A stretch of DNA of 64,000 nt. Source: Rotaria socialis (taxonomy: Eukaryota; Rotifera; Eurotatoria; Philodinida; Philodinidae). This document shows positions 11,208 to 22,800 of this stretch, one piece after another. The notes under the pieces were generated by a model. It did no database searches, was not told the origin of the DNA, and was given only the letters and a program-made list of their open reading frames with translations. Both the position numbers and the translations under genes were made by a program. Positions within the stretch are counted from its first letter, which is position 1, and every line of letters begins with the position of its first letter. Location: positions 1-64,000 of the forward strand of contig CAJNYU010000954.1 in assembly GCA_905331475.1 (NCBI GenBank), written 5' to 3'.

Positions 11208-13368
11208 TGAAGCTGACTAATAAATGATTTAATATATAACAACTTTGATTTCTTTTTCACATTTCAAAGTTATCCGTTGGTAATCGAAAATTATTTTATA
11301 TTACTCTCAGAATATCATGAGATTAAATAAAAGGTCAATAAGTTAAGCGAATGATTTCACTTGGCTATCTTTTAAGTATCAATAAGAGTAAACATAGCTA
11401 TGGATAATATTGAAAACATATTTTTTTTACAGTGGTTCATTCTGTGAAAATATTGTCAACAGCAAGATAATATCAAAACTCGACTTTTTACAATCTAATT
11501 GATCGGCAACAAAAGGAATTTTTCTATCTGAATTCAATGGATATCACTATTTCGCAGAAAAATACTACAGTGTGAAAATTGAAATCAGGTAAATGTTTTC
11601 TTTAAGATGTTGGTCGAATCTCAAACGTTCTACCATAATACTTTCTAAAGGCTATTTTCTATAAATTTTATTTTCAAATATTGCTAACAACCTATACTAC
11701 CCTATTGGATTCGGTGAAATTAGATTTTTCTGTTTTGCAAGTAAAGTTTGATTAGGAAGTTATAGGAGATTTTTGCATAGAAATGCTTGATGTTCATGTA
11801 AATCTAACGACTTTCAAATGTTAACAGATTTTCTTAATTATAAAATTGCATGATCTTTGTTCAAAACTATTTCTTTTCCTGTGATTATCTGTACAGTGAA
11901 ACAACATTTTGACCTATAGATATAAAAAAAATAAACATATTTGTCAATTGACTAATGTAATCATGGTTTACAGAAATGTCAAACTTATTTAATATGCCAT
12001 TTTTACAATGGAAATCATTGGTGCGCTTCTTTTTCTCATAATATCTAAATCTGATGGGTTAACTTGCATTTAGTTTAACATAAATCCGACATTTGTTTTT
12101 GTATCATATATATTTTTGCCAATCGGATTCATTGTATACTTTCTATAATGCGTATCTGGTTTTGTGAGAAATCCTGCTAACACTAAGAAAAACATGAACC
12201 TAGTCATTATAATCTATTAGAATTTACCTACATGACTACAAAAAGCCCAAAATTTCAAACGAGACGAGACATCATAGATGACTCAGTAGTTTACTACTAT
12301 ATCAAACATACGATAACATTTCTTCAAGAATCAGTGTGCATCCTAATGTAGAGATTTACACTATGAAATTGATTTTTCTATTTTTGTTATCTTTACAGTT
12401 TAATCTTTGCTTCCTCCCCAACCATTATTCTAAATGAAATTCTTCTTGTTGTTGTATAGCTACAGATTGTATGTTGAAGCTAACAGAATATTATGAATGT
12501 GAGAAGAAACACTTCTTTTGAAATGGATATTAGAAAAATAACTAATATAATTTGATGATAGGCAGCTGTTCGATGCTTTCACTATCAATTTGTTCTTTAA
12601 ACAATATAAATCGTTTGTCTGTCGGTGTCTATTGGATTAATTGTCATTTGATTTTTTATATGCAATAGCGACAAATTTTTAATCAGTGTAATAAAGAAAT
12701 TCTAATGAAACATCAAATAATGATTTCACAGTGAGAGACAAATATGCTCATAGCACGTTTTATTTTCGATTTCTCGAATATTTTACCTTTGGAACAGTGA
12801 TAAACTAAAAAAGATGACAGGGAAGATTTTTTAGACGAATTGAGAAGCGAGTTATATACACAATAACAAAAACAACTTATGAACAACTACAATTTTAACC
12901 AGCAAAAAAGCTACAAGTTAAGTAGATTGCAATAGAACAGGTCAATCTGTCAACATCTCGAAAGACAAAATAGTTAAACTGATCGAACAATGATATTTTA
13001 TCGTACACCATTGATGATTGAGTATTTAATGTTTATGAATGTTCTTGATAACATCTATATAAATAAAAGCTTTTTTTTGTGAATGACAACTGAAATTTTC
13101 TATCATCACTGATTGTGAGTATACACAGTATTGATATCGATCTTCTAAAACAAAAATATCTAATTTACTGTTTCAACTTGCTATCGAAAATAGACATTAT
13201 TCAATCATTCACTAAAAATAGTATACTAATATTAATCATCACCTTTTTATTTACTATTATATTTAAATAGATGAAGGAATAATATGATTTGCGACGCAAA
13301 TCAAGATGCTATGAAAAACAAATACATTGACCCGCTCATGATTAAATGTACGATGACTAGCAAAATCT
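11208..13368. other. Gene-free stretch
   Basis: About 2.2 kb of AT-rich sequence without supported exons. AATAAA at about 11326 could be the polyadenylation signal of the upstream small gene. No repeat or known element was recognised. Confidence 0.5.
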
Positions 13369-13614
13369 GTGAAAATATTAATTGCTTTTCCTATTGAGTA
13401 TTTTTGCCAACAACAAACAATAGATATGCCATCAATAATATCGGTAAATTTCGGTAAATCGATCAAAACTTTTGATTACATTCATATTAGACAGGGATTA
13501 ATTGCACAGGAAAAAATTCATTTCCATCAATTCATACACAGGCATTGTTATTTGTATTCTATGTTGATGGATGGTGATTGTTTGTTTCAATCGATTTCAT
13601 CATATGCAATATAG
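13369..13614 (+). pseudogene. Possible OTU-protease-like fragment
   Basis: A short open frame of 81 codons ends in LMDGDCLFQSISSYA. This resembles the catalytic Asp-Gly-Asx-Cys-Leu segment of OTU cysteine proteases (DGNCLFRAIS-like). Normally this segment starts the domain; here a stop codon follows at once and nothing OTU-like continues downstream in any frame that I can see. The residues before it are not recognisable. It could be a decayed fragment, a first exon whose partner I missed, or coincidence. Confidence 0.22.
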
Positions 13615-13907
13615 TACTTGAGAGTACTTTATTTTTAATAAAAATTAATGTTAGACACTTTTTTTAATGATTTTTGATTCAAGTTAAAATTTTGCTTTTA
13701 TCAATGGAATTATTCAATTAATATTTTAAAGAAATAATTCTATTACTACATTTGCTAATTGATTCAGGAACTATTTCATTTTGAGACAACTCACATCATT
13801 GCTCTGTACTCAATAATCCTTCGTTCTTTGATTTAACAATATATTCGGTCGAAGCAAAAATAACCCAACAATAGTGATCATTTCTATCGTTTGCAAACCT
13901 TGAATAC

Positions 13908-14558
13908 ATGCGTCTCTTATTGCTATTTTTATTATTATTGTTTATACAATTTTCATTCGTTACTGGTGGTAATTTATCATCAACTAAATCCAACTGCTCC
14001 TTACTATTTCAAGTTCAAAGATATTACAAATTAAATAAAATTGAAACTAAATTTCCTATTGAATTAGTTGCTAATTATAACTTCACATGTAACGTTGAAA
14101 ATCTAACAGCTTCGTATAAAATAATACCTTTAGAAATTCTTGCTATTGGCTCTTACAATGCGTCAGATGAATCGTTCGAATCAATGATTCAATTAAATAC
14201 GACACAATTTTTTCTTAATATAAATCAATCATCAACAATTCAACTATGTATTCTATTTTCATTTGATGAAAGTGACAACGATTATAGTCATCGCATTTGT
14301 AGACAAATTCAAATTGGAATAAATATCTTACGCAATTTTTGGAGTTTACCAATGAAAATTTTTTACATTGTGTCAATATGTTCGATAGGTTCTTATCATG
14401 TTTTATTTATTCTATCAGAAGTATGGCGAAAAGGTTGGAAGAAACCGACATCTAAACCTTCAGCTATAAAACGGTTATCAATAATTGAAACGAAAAATGA
14501 CACATTTGAAAATGAAAAAGTTTATGATGAAGATGATTCAGGTGAAGAAGATGAATAA
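13908..14558 (+). CDS. Orphan type I membrane glycoprotein with acidic tail
   Basis: A single-exon frame of 216 residues. Residues 1-20 are a strong signal peptide (MRLLLLFLLLLFIQFSF). The ectodomain, to about residue 145, has several N-glycosylation sequons (NLS, NCS, NFT, NLT, NAS, NTT, NQS) and four or five cysteines. A transmembrane span follows (IFYIVSICSIGSYHVLFIL), then a Lys-rich stop-transfer segment and a very acidic C-terminus (DEDDSGEEDE). I recognise no family. AATAAA lies about 60 bp after the stop. It is convergent with troponin T, whose stop is 137 bp away. No acceptor-like site was seen close to the ATG, unlike most neighbours. Confidence 0.68.
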   Translation: MRLLLLFLLLLFIQFSFVTGGNLSSTKSNCSLLFQVQRYYKLNKIETKFPIELVANYNFTCNVENLTASYKIIPLEILAIGSYNASDESFESMIQLNTTQFFLNINQSSTIQLCILFSFDESDNDYSHRICRQIQIGINILRNFWSLPMKIFYIVSICSIGSYHVLFILSEVWRKGWKKPTSKPSAIKRLSIIETKNDTFENEKVYDEDDSGEEDE

Positions 14559-14695
14559 ATTCATAATTAAAGACACTTCTGCTTGTTCTTAAATACGTTT
14601 TTGTTAATATAAAATTCGAATAAAAATTTATTTCAAGGTAAAAGATGAAAAGGTCATCTAATGTAAAAGGGTATGATATCGATTTAGTCTATTGT

Positions 14696-15896
14696 TCATT
14701 CTTCTTCTTCCTCTGCGGCTGGAGCTTCTTCTTCAGCAGCTGATCCTTCAGCTTCAGGTTCTTCGGGTGCGGGTTCTTCTGCTGCTGGTTCTTCTGCTGG
14801 CTCTTCTTCAGCAGGTGGTGGTGACTATAAAATACAATTATTAATGTTAGATAAATAAATAAAATAATTTTTTAAATTTATTTTACTGATTCTTGTTTTT
14901 CTTCTGATTCGTGTTTTTTAGCAATTTGTTTAGGTTTTCGTGATGAATGTCCAGCAGGTGCGTTGAGACTTATTTTACCTTTAACATTTTCATGAGCTAC
15001 ATAGGTTGATGGCTTCGGTACAGCAAAGACATCACGACGATCTTTATATGTACGACGATCAGTTACTAAATAAAATTCATTATCGTAGACTTGTTTTTGT
15101 TTGAAATACTTAATCGATAACTTACAACGTTCGTATCGACTGAAAAGTGATACTTTTGCCTATATTAAAATAGAAATAAATAAATAAATAAAAGTAATTG
15201 TAGAATTTGAGTAACATACGGGTGCTTTTGCTGTTACGTCATTGACACCAGCGAAACTAAAATTGACAGAAGAGAAAGTCTCTAGGTTATTTTTCATTTT
15301 GAATAATCGATCAATACTCACATGCCACCTCCAAGACCAGTATGAACAATATTTGATTTACGTGTTTTAGCTTTGCTAAAAATAGATTTTATGATGAATG
15401 AATAAATATAATATATATATATATATATATATGATTTCATTACCCTTTTTCTATTTGGCGAGCACGTTCAGTTAATTCGACCATCTACAATAAACATCGT
15501 TTTATTATTCTAAGCATTTTTTTTATCACTACTAACATCATATTTTTGTCGTTCAAATCGTTCAGTTAATTCATAAATAGCACCATGTAATTGTTGAAGA
15601 AGATTATGAAATTGTTTTGCCTTTAAAAAATAAAAACTTAGAACTTATGAAAAGATCACGCTTTTTATTCGCACTTTTTCAATAAGATCTTCTTTTCCAT
15701 TGCCATCGAGATTTAATGCTGGTACACGTTGTGCAATTATTGATCGTTTTTCTTGTTCTAACTGTTCGGGCGATTTTTGTAAATCTTCTTTTGCTTTAAG
15801 TACATTGCTAAAAGCTGAGCCGGTCGCCACTGAGAATGAATATATATATATATATATATATATTTATACAAAAACGAGATCTTTAATGCACTTACT
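14696..15896 (-). CDS. Troponin T
   Basis: Coding exons are 15675-15829, 15537-15620, 15444-15484, 15322-15375, 15220-15256, 15126-15159, 14887-15065 and 14696-14824, preceded by a 5' exon whose last base (15896) supplies the A of the ATG. The product is 237 residues. The core matches invertebrate troponin T: LEQEKRSIIAQRVPALNLDG, a coiled-coil region ending FERQKYDMVELTERARQIEK, then SLFSRYERLTDRRTYKDRRD. The C-terminus is a long Glu/Pro/Ala tail (14696-14824) ending in EEEEE, like the acidic tail of arthropod troponin T. It anchors the troponin complex on tropomyosin in striated muscle. The 60-bp intron in the YERL-TDRR segment was inferred because removing it restores the conserved run. 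An in-frame TAG lies four codons before the ATG. Confidence 0.88.
15408..15432. repeat. (AT)n microsatellite
   Basis: Pure AT dinucleotide run inside the troponin T intron between the exons at 15444-15484 and 15322-15375. Confidence 0.9.
15841..15863. repeat. (TA)n microsatellite
   Basis: TA dinucleotide run in the first troponin T intron, the intron that splits the start codon. Confidence 0.9.
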
Positions 15897-16399
15897 ATCC
15901 TCAAATGTCTATTATTGCAGTAAGAAAAAAAAAGGATGGTATTTTATGATGAAAAGAGCGTATTTGTAGATATTCCCTCTTTTTATAGATAGGGGGGGAG
16001 AAAAAGAAGAGAAACGGAAAAGAATCGATCAGATTTTTTCTTCATCTTTATACAATGGATAACCTATACAGAATAGGCAATGAAAATACAAACAGATGTG
16101 TTGTTGTCCCATATTTCTCTCTTATTAGGAAGTAAACGACACACACACACACACACACACATATATATGCATATATATATTTATATTAATAGATTTATTC
16201 CGAAAGAAAGTCGTTGTTCTATATCGAGCAACAAGAAAAATCGTAATGCATCTTAGACAATAATGATGTGAGAGAATGATCAAATATTGTACATAATAAA
16301 TATAAGATAAGAGAAAAAATAGGCAGAAAAGAATTAACATCTGTATTAGCAATCCAATTATTTTCCTTTCGTCGACATTCTCATCTATGGATTCCGAAG
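15897..16399. other. Spacer upstream of troponin T, with microsatellites
   Basis: Holds the rest of the troponin T 5' exon, of unknown length, and probably its promoter. A G7 run lies near 15992 and AC and AT dinucleotide repeats at 16139-16180. No coding sequence is supported. Confidence 0.45.
16139..16180. repeat. (AC)n then (AT)n compound microsatellite
   Basis: About eleven AC units followed by AT-rich dinucleotides. Confidence 0.9.
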
Positions 16400-16933
16400 T
16401 TATTTTTTTTGGAATAAATTTTGACGTTGTTCAAGTACTGTTTGAATTGCTCGTTGTTGTTTTTGTTGTTGTCGAATACTAGCATTCAAAGTATTTTGGT
16501 GATCATTTCTTGATGTATTTATAATATCGTCTAAATCTCTCATTTGATCTAAACTATGAGGAATAAAAGCAGCATCACCATAACGTTGTGCAACTGGAGG
16601 TCTTGGTAGAGGTGGTACTGGTGGAATTACCAATGGTACTGTTTTTTGAATTTCAACTGGCAATGTGATAGGAGTAATTGTTTTGATTGGCAAATCTGGC
16701 AATTTTGATTCTGGTGACTTGATACCAAAATGCGGTGTGTGTTGTTGAACAACTTCAGGGATTTGATCGGCTAACGTTTTTGAAACAACCGGAGGTACAA
16801 TAGCACTAGGTGTTATTGGTTTCTTAGTATTCGTATCGTTTTCAGTAGTATCATCTACATCTATCATCTCATATGTTTGTTCGTTTGATGAGCCTAGCTC
16901 ATCGACTATTGTAAAACCATCAATGTCGTCCAT
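16400..16933 (-). CDS. Orphan proline-rich protein
   Basis: A single-exon frame of 177 residues. The N-terminus is acidic (MDDIDGFTIVDELGSS). The middle is rich in Pro, Val and Ile (VPLVIPPVPPLPRPPVAQ). The C-terminal third is Gln-rich and helical-looking (IRQQQKQQRAIQTVLEQRQN). There is no signal peptide or membrane span, so it is probably cytosolic or nuclear and largely disordered. I do not recognise a family. The length, clean ATG and protein-like composition favour a real gene, but there is no intron or conserved motif to prove it. Confidence 0.55.
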   Translation of the reverse strand: MDDIDGFTIVDELGSSNEQTYEMIDVDDTTENDTNTKKPITPSAIVPPVVSKTLADQIPEVVQQHTPHFGIKSPESKLPDLPIKTITPITLPVEIQKTVPLVIPPVPPLPRPPVAQRYGDAAFIPHSLDQMRDLDDIINTSRNDHQNTLNASIRQQQKQQRAIQTVLEQRQNLFQKK

Positions 16934-17256
16934 GTTGATTTTATGTCACGATTAATATGCAAGATTTAACAAAGTAAAAAAGATTTATATTTTTGGCGAG
17001 TGATGTATGAGTAATGGCGATGTTATTTCACAATGATTATGCAAACTAACTATACACCTATGGAACATTACAGTGCTATTTATTTCCTAAGAAACAATGT
17101 GACTCATATTGCTATTGCAACATGATTTCTTGCTTAGATTCTCGAATAGGTAAATTTTTTGTGGTAGGATTATAAATTTTTTTTATAAAGCTAAATTTCA
17201 ACCATAAAACAATTTTAATAAACTGAGATCTAGAAAGAGATTGTTTTTTTTTCAAA
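16934..17256. other. Short spacer, nothing seen
   Basis: 323 bp between the proline-rich orphan and the 3' end of the first PHPT1 gene. No feature recognised. Confidence 0.5.
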
Positions 17257-17717
17257 TTATTTTTTCACATTTGGATCAACTGGACCAAGAACTATGGTAA
17301 AATCAGGATATTCTTCTTGAAGAATCGTTTTGGATTTTCTATGATCAGCAGGACCATACACCTAAAGATAGAATGAAAATAGTTGATTGATTTCAAGCGA
17401 TTGCTTTTAATTATTTTCTCACTGCTGATTGATCAAAAAGATTAATTTTTTTCTTTTCGAAATCAACTTGCATTTTTCCGCCACCTAAGATATACAAATC
17501 ATTTTTTGGTCCACCAGCTTCATCTTGAAGCTGTTTGAATATTTTTTCTGAAAAACAAATAAATAAAAGCACATATTTATATATCAAACAGTGTCTTGCC
17601 ATGAAAATCAAGTTTTGGATCACCACGAACTATATATTTTTGGCCAAGCTGAGCAAGAATATATTTGAATTTGCCTGATTTAGTACCAATATTAACGATT
17701 GGAAGTATTTTATTCAT
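17257..17717 (-). CDS. Phosphohistidine phosphatase (PHPT1/Janus family), copy 1
   Basis: Three exons (17600-17717, 17423-17547, 17257-17361) give 115 residues. The family removes phosphate from phosphohistidine and phospholysine in proteins. Recognisable parts are SGKFKYILAQLGQKYIVRGD, the likely catalytic His in LDFHEKIFKQL, LYILGGGKMQVDF and VYGPADHRKSKTILQEEYPD. The first intron begins with GC (ATG|GCAAGA): this is the only boundary that keeps frame into the KIFKQL exon, and the tandem copy has GT at the same place. An acceptor-like TTTTTAAG ends 6 bases before the ATG. It lies on the same strand as a second copy about 1.3 kb away, clearly a tandem duplication. Confidence 0.87.
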
Positions 17718-18986
17718 GATTATCTTAAAAAAAAACAAAGATTGTTTCTTTCTGTTTGTTAGGATTTTGTAATAAGTATTCGTTTATTTATAAGGAAACT
17801 AACAAAAAACGAAAACGGTAATCGACGATAACGATAACGAACGACCTAGTCGCTCGGCTTGTCACGGAGACGACTCGATAACTTCACACTTCTCTTCTCT
17901 CTGATCTCTTCTGTATATATAGATTATCAATCTATATTAATATACACTTTGAAGACGAATCAAATAGAAAGAGACAAAGGAAAATAGCATAGAGGCTATT
18001 GGGACAATAGGTATCATCTTATAACACTGTTTTTTTTTATTTCAAGTTCTTTATATTTGTTTTTTTTTGAAAACTGATGAGTTCTATTCAACAAGGTCAT
18101 TTCCAAATATCCGTAAATCATTTTATTTCGATAAAAAGAAAACCCTTTGTTTTATGGAAAAGGCATTCGTTAATGAGACAGCTGTCACCGCTCGCCTAAG
18201 TAAGATAGTCATATATTCTCTGCATCATAACATTGGGTTATGGATCAATTAGTAGCGCCTCATGAATATGATGATAATCTAGTATACATTATTTATCTCT
18301 ACAATCGATTGTTTAACAATCAAATATCGATCATGTTTTGCAAAGAATAAGTCGTTTCTTCGTTTTGTAGAATTTAATGAAAGACATAGAAATTACTTAA
18401 ATACATATATCAACAATTGGCTATGTATATTTTAATCTACTACATAGTTATTTAAGAATGTATTTATTTTGAATATGTATATAGTATTTAAAAATCGACG
18501 ACTGTTTATGCTTCGAGGGCATATACTATCTATAAGCATCACTGAATAACATATATTGGTACATGCAGCATTTTTCCAGATGTTACGAGCATTTAATCAG
18601 CGCGTCAAACTGATAAATATCTCAGATAAACCAGCATGCGACTCTTAACGACTTTGCTTTATGAAAAGATCTATTCATTTCCATGCAACAACGTACAAAT
18701 CTTATCAATAACCAATGTCGAATAGAACATGAAGTTTGTGATATTTTCATGAATCATATCATCGTACAAATAATATTTCCGATATTTACAAGAGTCTATG
18801 CAGCTAATTATCACATAGAAAAAGAGTTTATTCTCTTAAAAAAAAGAAAATCAAATTGACTATATAACCAATTCTAGCTTGCTTTTTATTATCATTAAAG
18901 ATATTTTCATGAGATTCATAATATAAAAAAAATACTTGTAAAAGGATTGAAAAGAAAATTTTGTAAATTCTCATTTATTGACTTTT
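17718..18986. other. Spacer between tandem PHPT1 genes
   Basis: 1.27 kb of AT-rich sequence. Only short, non-protein-like open frames (for example 18067-18252) are present. No decayed third PHPT1 copy was noticed by eye. Confidence 0.45.
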
Positions 18987-19726
18987 TTAATCGACCGGTT
19001 TCTTGGTTGAAATATTAAAATCAGTATATTTTTCTTGAAGTATTGATTTTGCTTTAGCATGATCAGCAGCGCCATATGACTAAATATACAAAAGCAAAAA
19101 AATAATTATCATTATATGGTGTATCCATGCGTATTTCATTAGTGAGAGTGGAACAGGATCTTTTTCTGTAGTCTTGTTTCTTGATAATCGAGTAGGAAAG
19201 GATCAACCAATAATTTAGTGCCAGAAATAGTCACCGACACTCAACTGAAATGATTGAGATGAGGAATGTATCATCGGAATGTCGAATGAAAAATCAAACA
19301 AATCATTTATAGTACTTTCATTTTTTTCTCTATTGGAACCTTCGTATCTCATTCAAAATAAGAGTATACTAGTCTAATAAGTATAACGGAACTTTGAAGG
19401 CTCGTGTATTTTTTCTATTCTAATAAAATAATTACTTGCGACTCGCCGAATACATTGATTTGTTTTTTATTGAAGTCAACTAGAACTTTTCCTCCGCCTA
19501 AAACTTTTAGTTCATTTGTGGATTCATCTCCAATATCTTGCTGTAATTTTGCAAAAATTTGATCTATTAAAAAGAAAGTTACATTAACTGACGAACGAAC
19601 CAAAATAATGATACCATGATATTCTAAATTTGGATCACCACGAATAATATATTTTTCTCCTTGTTGAACTAAAATGTATTTAAATTTGCCTGGCGTAGAA
19701 CCAATATCAACTATATTCGAACTCAT
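18987..19726 (-). CDS. Phosphohistidine phosphatase (PHPT1/Janus family), copy 2
   Basis: Three exons (19615-19726, 19436-19563, 18987-19079) give 110 residues. It matches copy 1 throughout: PGKFKYILVQQGEKYIIRGD, the candidate catalytic His in LEYHDQIFAKL, LKVLGGGKVLVDF and SYGAADHAKAKSILQEKYTD. Intron positions and phases are the same as in copy 1, but this first intron has a normal GT donor. The second intron is 356 bp, long for this window. The C-terminus is shorter and diverged. The start is 154 bp downstream of the KIF3A stop on the same strand, so co-transcription with KIF3A is possible. An acceptor-like CATTCCAG lies 14 bases before the ATG. Confidence 0.87.
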
Positions 19727-19881
19727 TAATCAAAAGTAATCTGGAATGCATAAAATACTGAATAGATGACTATACACATCAAAAAGAAATCATTATTATT
19801 TTATTATTTTTATAAAATAAAACAAAATGGACGGATTAATTGAAATATTAAAGACAGAAGAAAAAGTATGCAATTATAAAT

Positions 19882-22800
19882 TTAATCTCGTGCTGCTGTC
19901 GCTGGGCGATCATCGTTTGTTTCTTTTGCTGCCGATTTTCTAATTTAAAAGAAAAGAAAGTTTATTTCAATCAATGATTTATTTTATTTTATACTTTTTC
20001 TTGTCTTTAGTTCGAGTTTTTTTCTTTCTTTCCATGAAATCACGCATGGCTTTTTCTGCACCCTTAGCCGTGTATGCCAAATAGACATGAGTTAAATTCA
20101 AATCATCATTCTAGGAATGGAAAAAAATGAAGCTATTTTGTTTCCTTATTGTTTGAAATCGAATACTTGATTTTGTTTTAATTTTTCTTTATTTTTAATA
20201 TTATTTCCAGTATATGCGATAGATTTGAGACTCCATTCTCCGAATTGTTCATTCCATACTGCATTCTGTTGAATAAGTTTCTAAAGAAAAATATTGTTTA
20301 TTTATTTATAATGTGCAACCGAACGAATCGTAAATGCACTTATTCAAACATTTTAACATTCATACAAATCTGTGATGCGTGGTTAATCGTTACCGTCGAA
20401 CATGTTTGCAACAAAATTTTAAAATCTACTCTATTGAAACCCTCAAATACTGTTGTTCAACGATGGAATTAGTTATCCAGAGAGCAAAATTTTTGTAGTG
20501 TTTGTTTTGTCAATAAAAGTTAAATAATGGTATTCGAATTCAAAAGAAATTTCTCTCTAAACTACTAACCAACATGTTTTCGCTTCTCGAATGAAAAATA
20601 GATGTCCGAATTTGTATCAGTAAACATTTTTGTTTCTTTCGAAAGATTTTATATGAGTTTAAATGAGAGTAAAATTTCATTAATGTCAATGCCAATTGAT
20701 TATGCTCGCACCGATGATTTCAAAAGAAAAGTAAAACTTACGAGATATTCATCGGGTATATAGCTTCCAATAATAAATTCTTGTTTTTGTAATTCACGAA
20801 AAGCTTGAGTATTAGCTTCAATTAATTCTGTGCGTTGTTGAAGATTTTCACTCTCAAGATCCACTAACTAGAAGAAAAATAATAAGCTGCACAGATGAAA
20901 TATTTCTTGAGAATAAATCTTGCTCACTTCTCGTTTTGCTTCTTGATATTTTTTGCCGAAGATTTTTAATTTTCTCGTTAAATCTTCTGCTTCTTCTTTT
21001 AATGTTGCATATTTTCCTCGAACATCAAGTGTTTCAGCCTAAAAAAGACAATTCTGATATAGACATATTTCTATTTTGAAAAAAAAATATATATTATACT
21101 TCTTTTTGTAGGAGTTGCTGTCGTAACTGTTCTTCATTTTGTACACGCGTTTGTAATTCTTGTTCACTTTCTTCTAATAATTTTGCTTGATTTTGTGCTT
21201 TATCAAGTAAATTTTCTCCACCGACAATTAATTTTCGTTCTAATTGTCGAAGTTTTTGTTGAAGATCATCTTGTTCTTTCCTATTATGGAACCAAAGAAA
21301 TAAAACTTAAACTATGCAAAACATGAACCAAACGAAAATTCTATACATTGCTTGAAGTTCCTCTTGTTTTTCTAGAAGTGCTCGAGCAATTTTATCTCTT
21401 TCTTTTTGTGATTTTTCTGTATCATCTTGTAGTTTTCTTCGTTCGATTTCGATTTCACGTTCGATTTCTTCTTTACGTTCTAGACGAACTCGTAATGGAC
21501 GTTTACGTACAACACGTTGACCATTTTCATCGACGTCACTCACATCAGAGCCCGACCCTTCTTCATCATCAACACCACCACCACCTAATGAAAGTATACG
21601 GATTGATAAAATTTGATTGGAAAATAGGTAAAAAAAATAGCAAACCTTCTTCAACTTGTTTACGTAAAAGTTGAATTTCATTTTCCAAATTTCGTATCAT
21701 AGCATCTTTGGGATCTTCATTAACGCGTGCATGATTTTTAATATTTTTAGCTCGGTTCGCATATCTAATAATTAATAATGAGATCAAAAAGGTTCGGTGA
21801 TAAATCTCTTTTTTTTTACCTGAGTGTACTTAAGGTTTCATCATAATTGTAATCAGCTGGCCCGATGTTCGCAATCTAAATCGAAAATCTTCTTTATCAA
21901 AAACTGCCGAATAGATAAGGTTCAAGAAAATCAATTCATCGAAACGGTTTTTTTAGAAATTTGCTTTTGTCGTAAAAGCGAGAGCTTTTTGTTTCATAAT
22001 CAGAATACGATTCTTGGGAAAGACTTGTATCGGTCAGAATTGACTTTCGAATTTCTCATTCAGTTAGAAGATTTTTCGTTGCTATATTATTATTCGTTCA
22101 GATCGCTAACAACGAATGCAGTTAGCATTTGAATAAACATACGCATGCCAAACAGAAACCTTCAATACCGATTCCTTTTTATATTTTGAAAAACAGTTCA
22201 TCATATAATAAAAGTTTTCCTTCTCGTAGATACAAAGTCGCTACGGTTACTTTTTCAATAGCGATCAACAAACACACGCTGCTAATGAATAATATTGTTT
22301 ATATGTTTAGTTTGAGTGAGTGTAAGAAATATGTTTTGATGATTTTCTTGTAACACTTCGATACTACATATAAATAGCTCATTAATTTACCAGTTGATTA
22401 TTAGAATAGAAACTCATCTAGATTTACTTCTGGCGTTGGTGATCATAAATAATTACTTTGAAGTATCAATAAAATAGTTTTCTTTTGTAGATTTGATATT
22501 GAATTCTATAAATAGAATTTATATGAAAGAAAAACTGCAGACTAACATGATGCACATTTGCTTGATGAACCAAATCAATATTGCTTTCTTATTTATTAAA
22601 ATAAAAATAGAGAAGTGTCGCTGTGCCATAGACTGGAAAATTCAATTTCTCAGGAAATACCCGTCAACATGTATTAAAACTCTTGGAATGTAGTCAGACT
22701 TGTATCTAGAGATTGCAGTATCTTTTGTCTGTGACTAGACACGATTACATGAATTAATCACAGGTGTCACTACTATTGTGTACTATTCTTTTCCTCATTT

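Noticed and set aside
15065..15126. Reading through without an intron in troponin T between 15126 and 15065
   Set aside because: Although this frame is open, removing the 60-bp GTAAGT...TTTAG segment restores the conserved YERL-TDRR run. I preferred the intron.
14696..15829. Troponin I as identity of this gene
   Set aside because: The LEQEKR start, the SRYERLTDRRTYKDRRD block and the acidic tail fit troponin T, and no troponin I inhibitory region is present.
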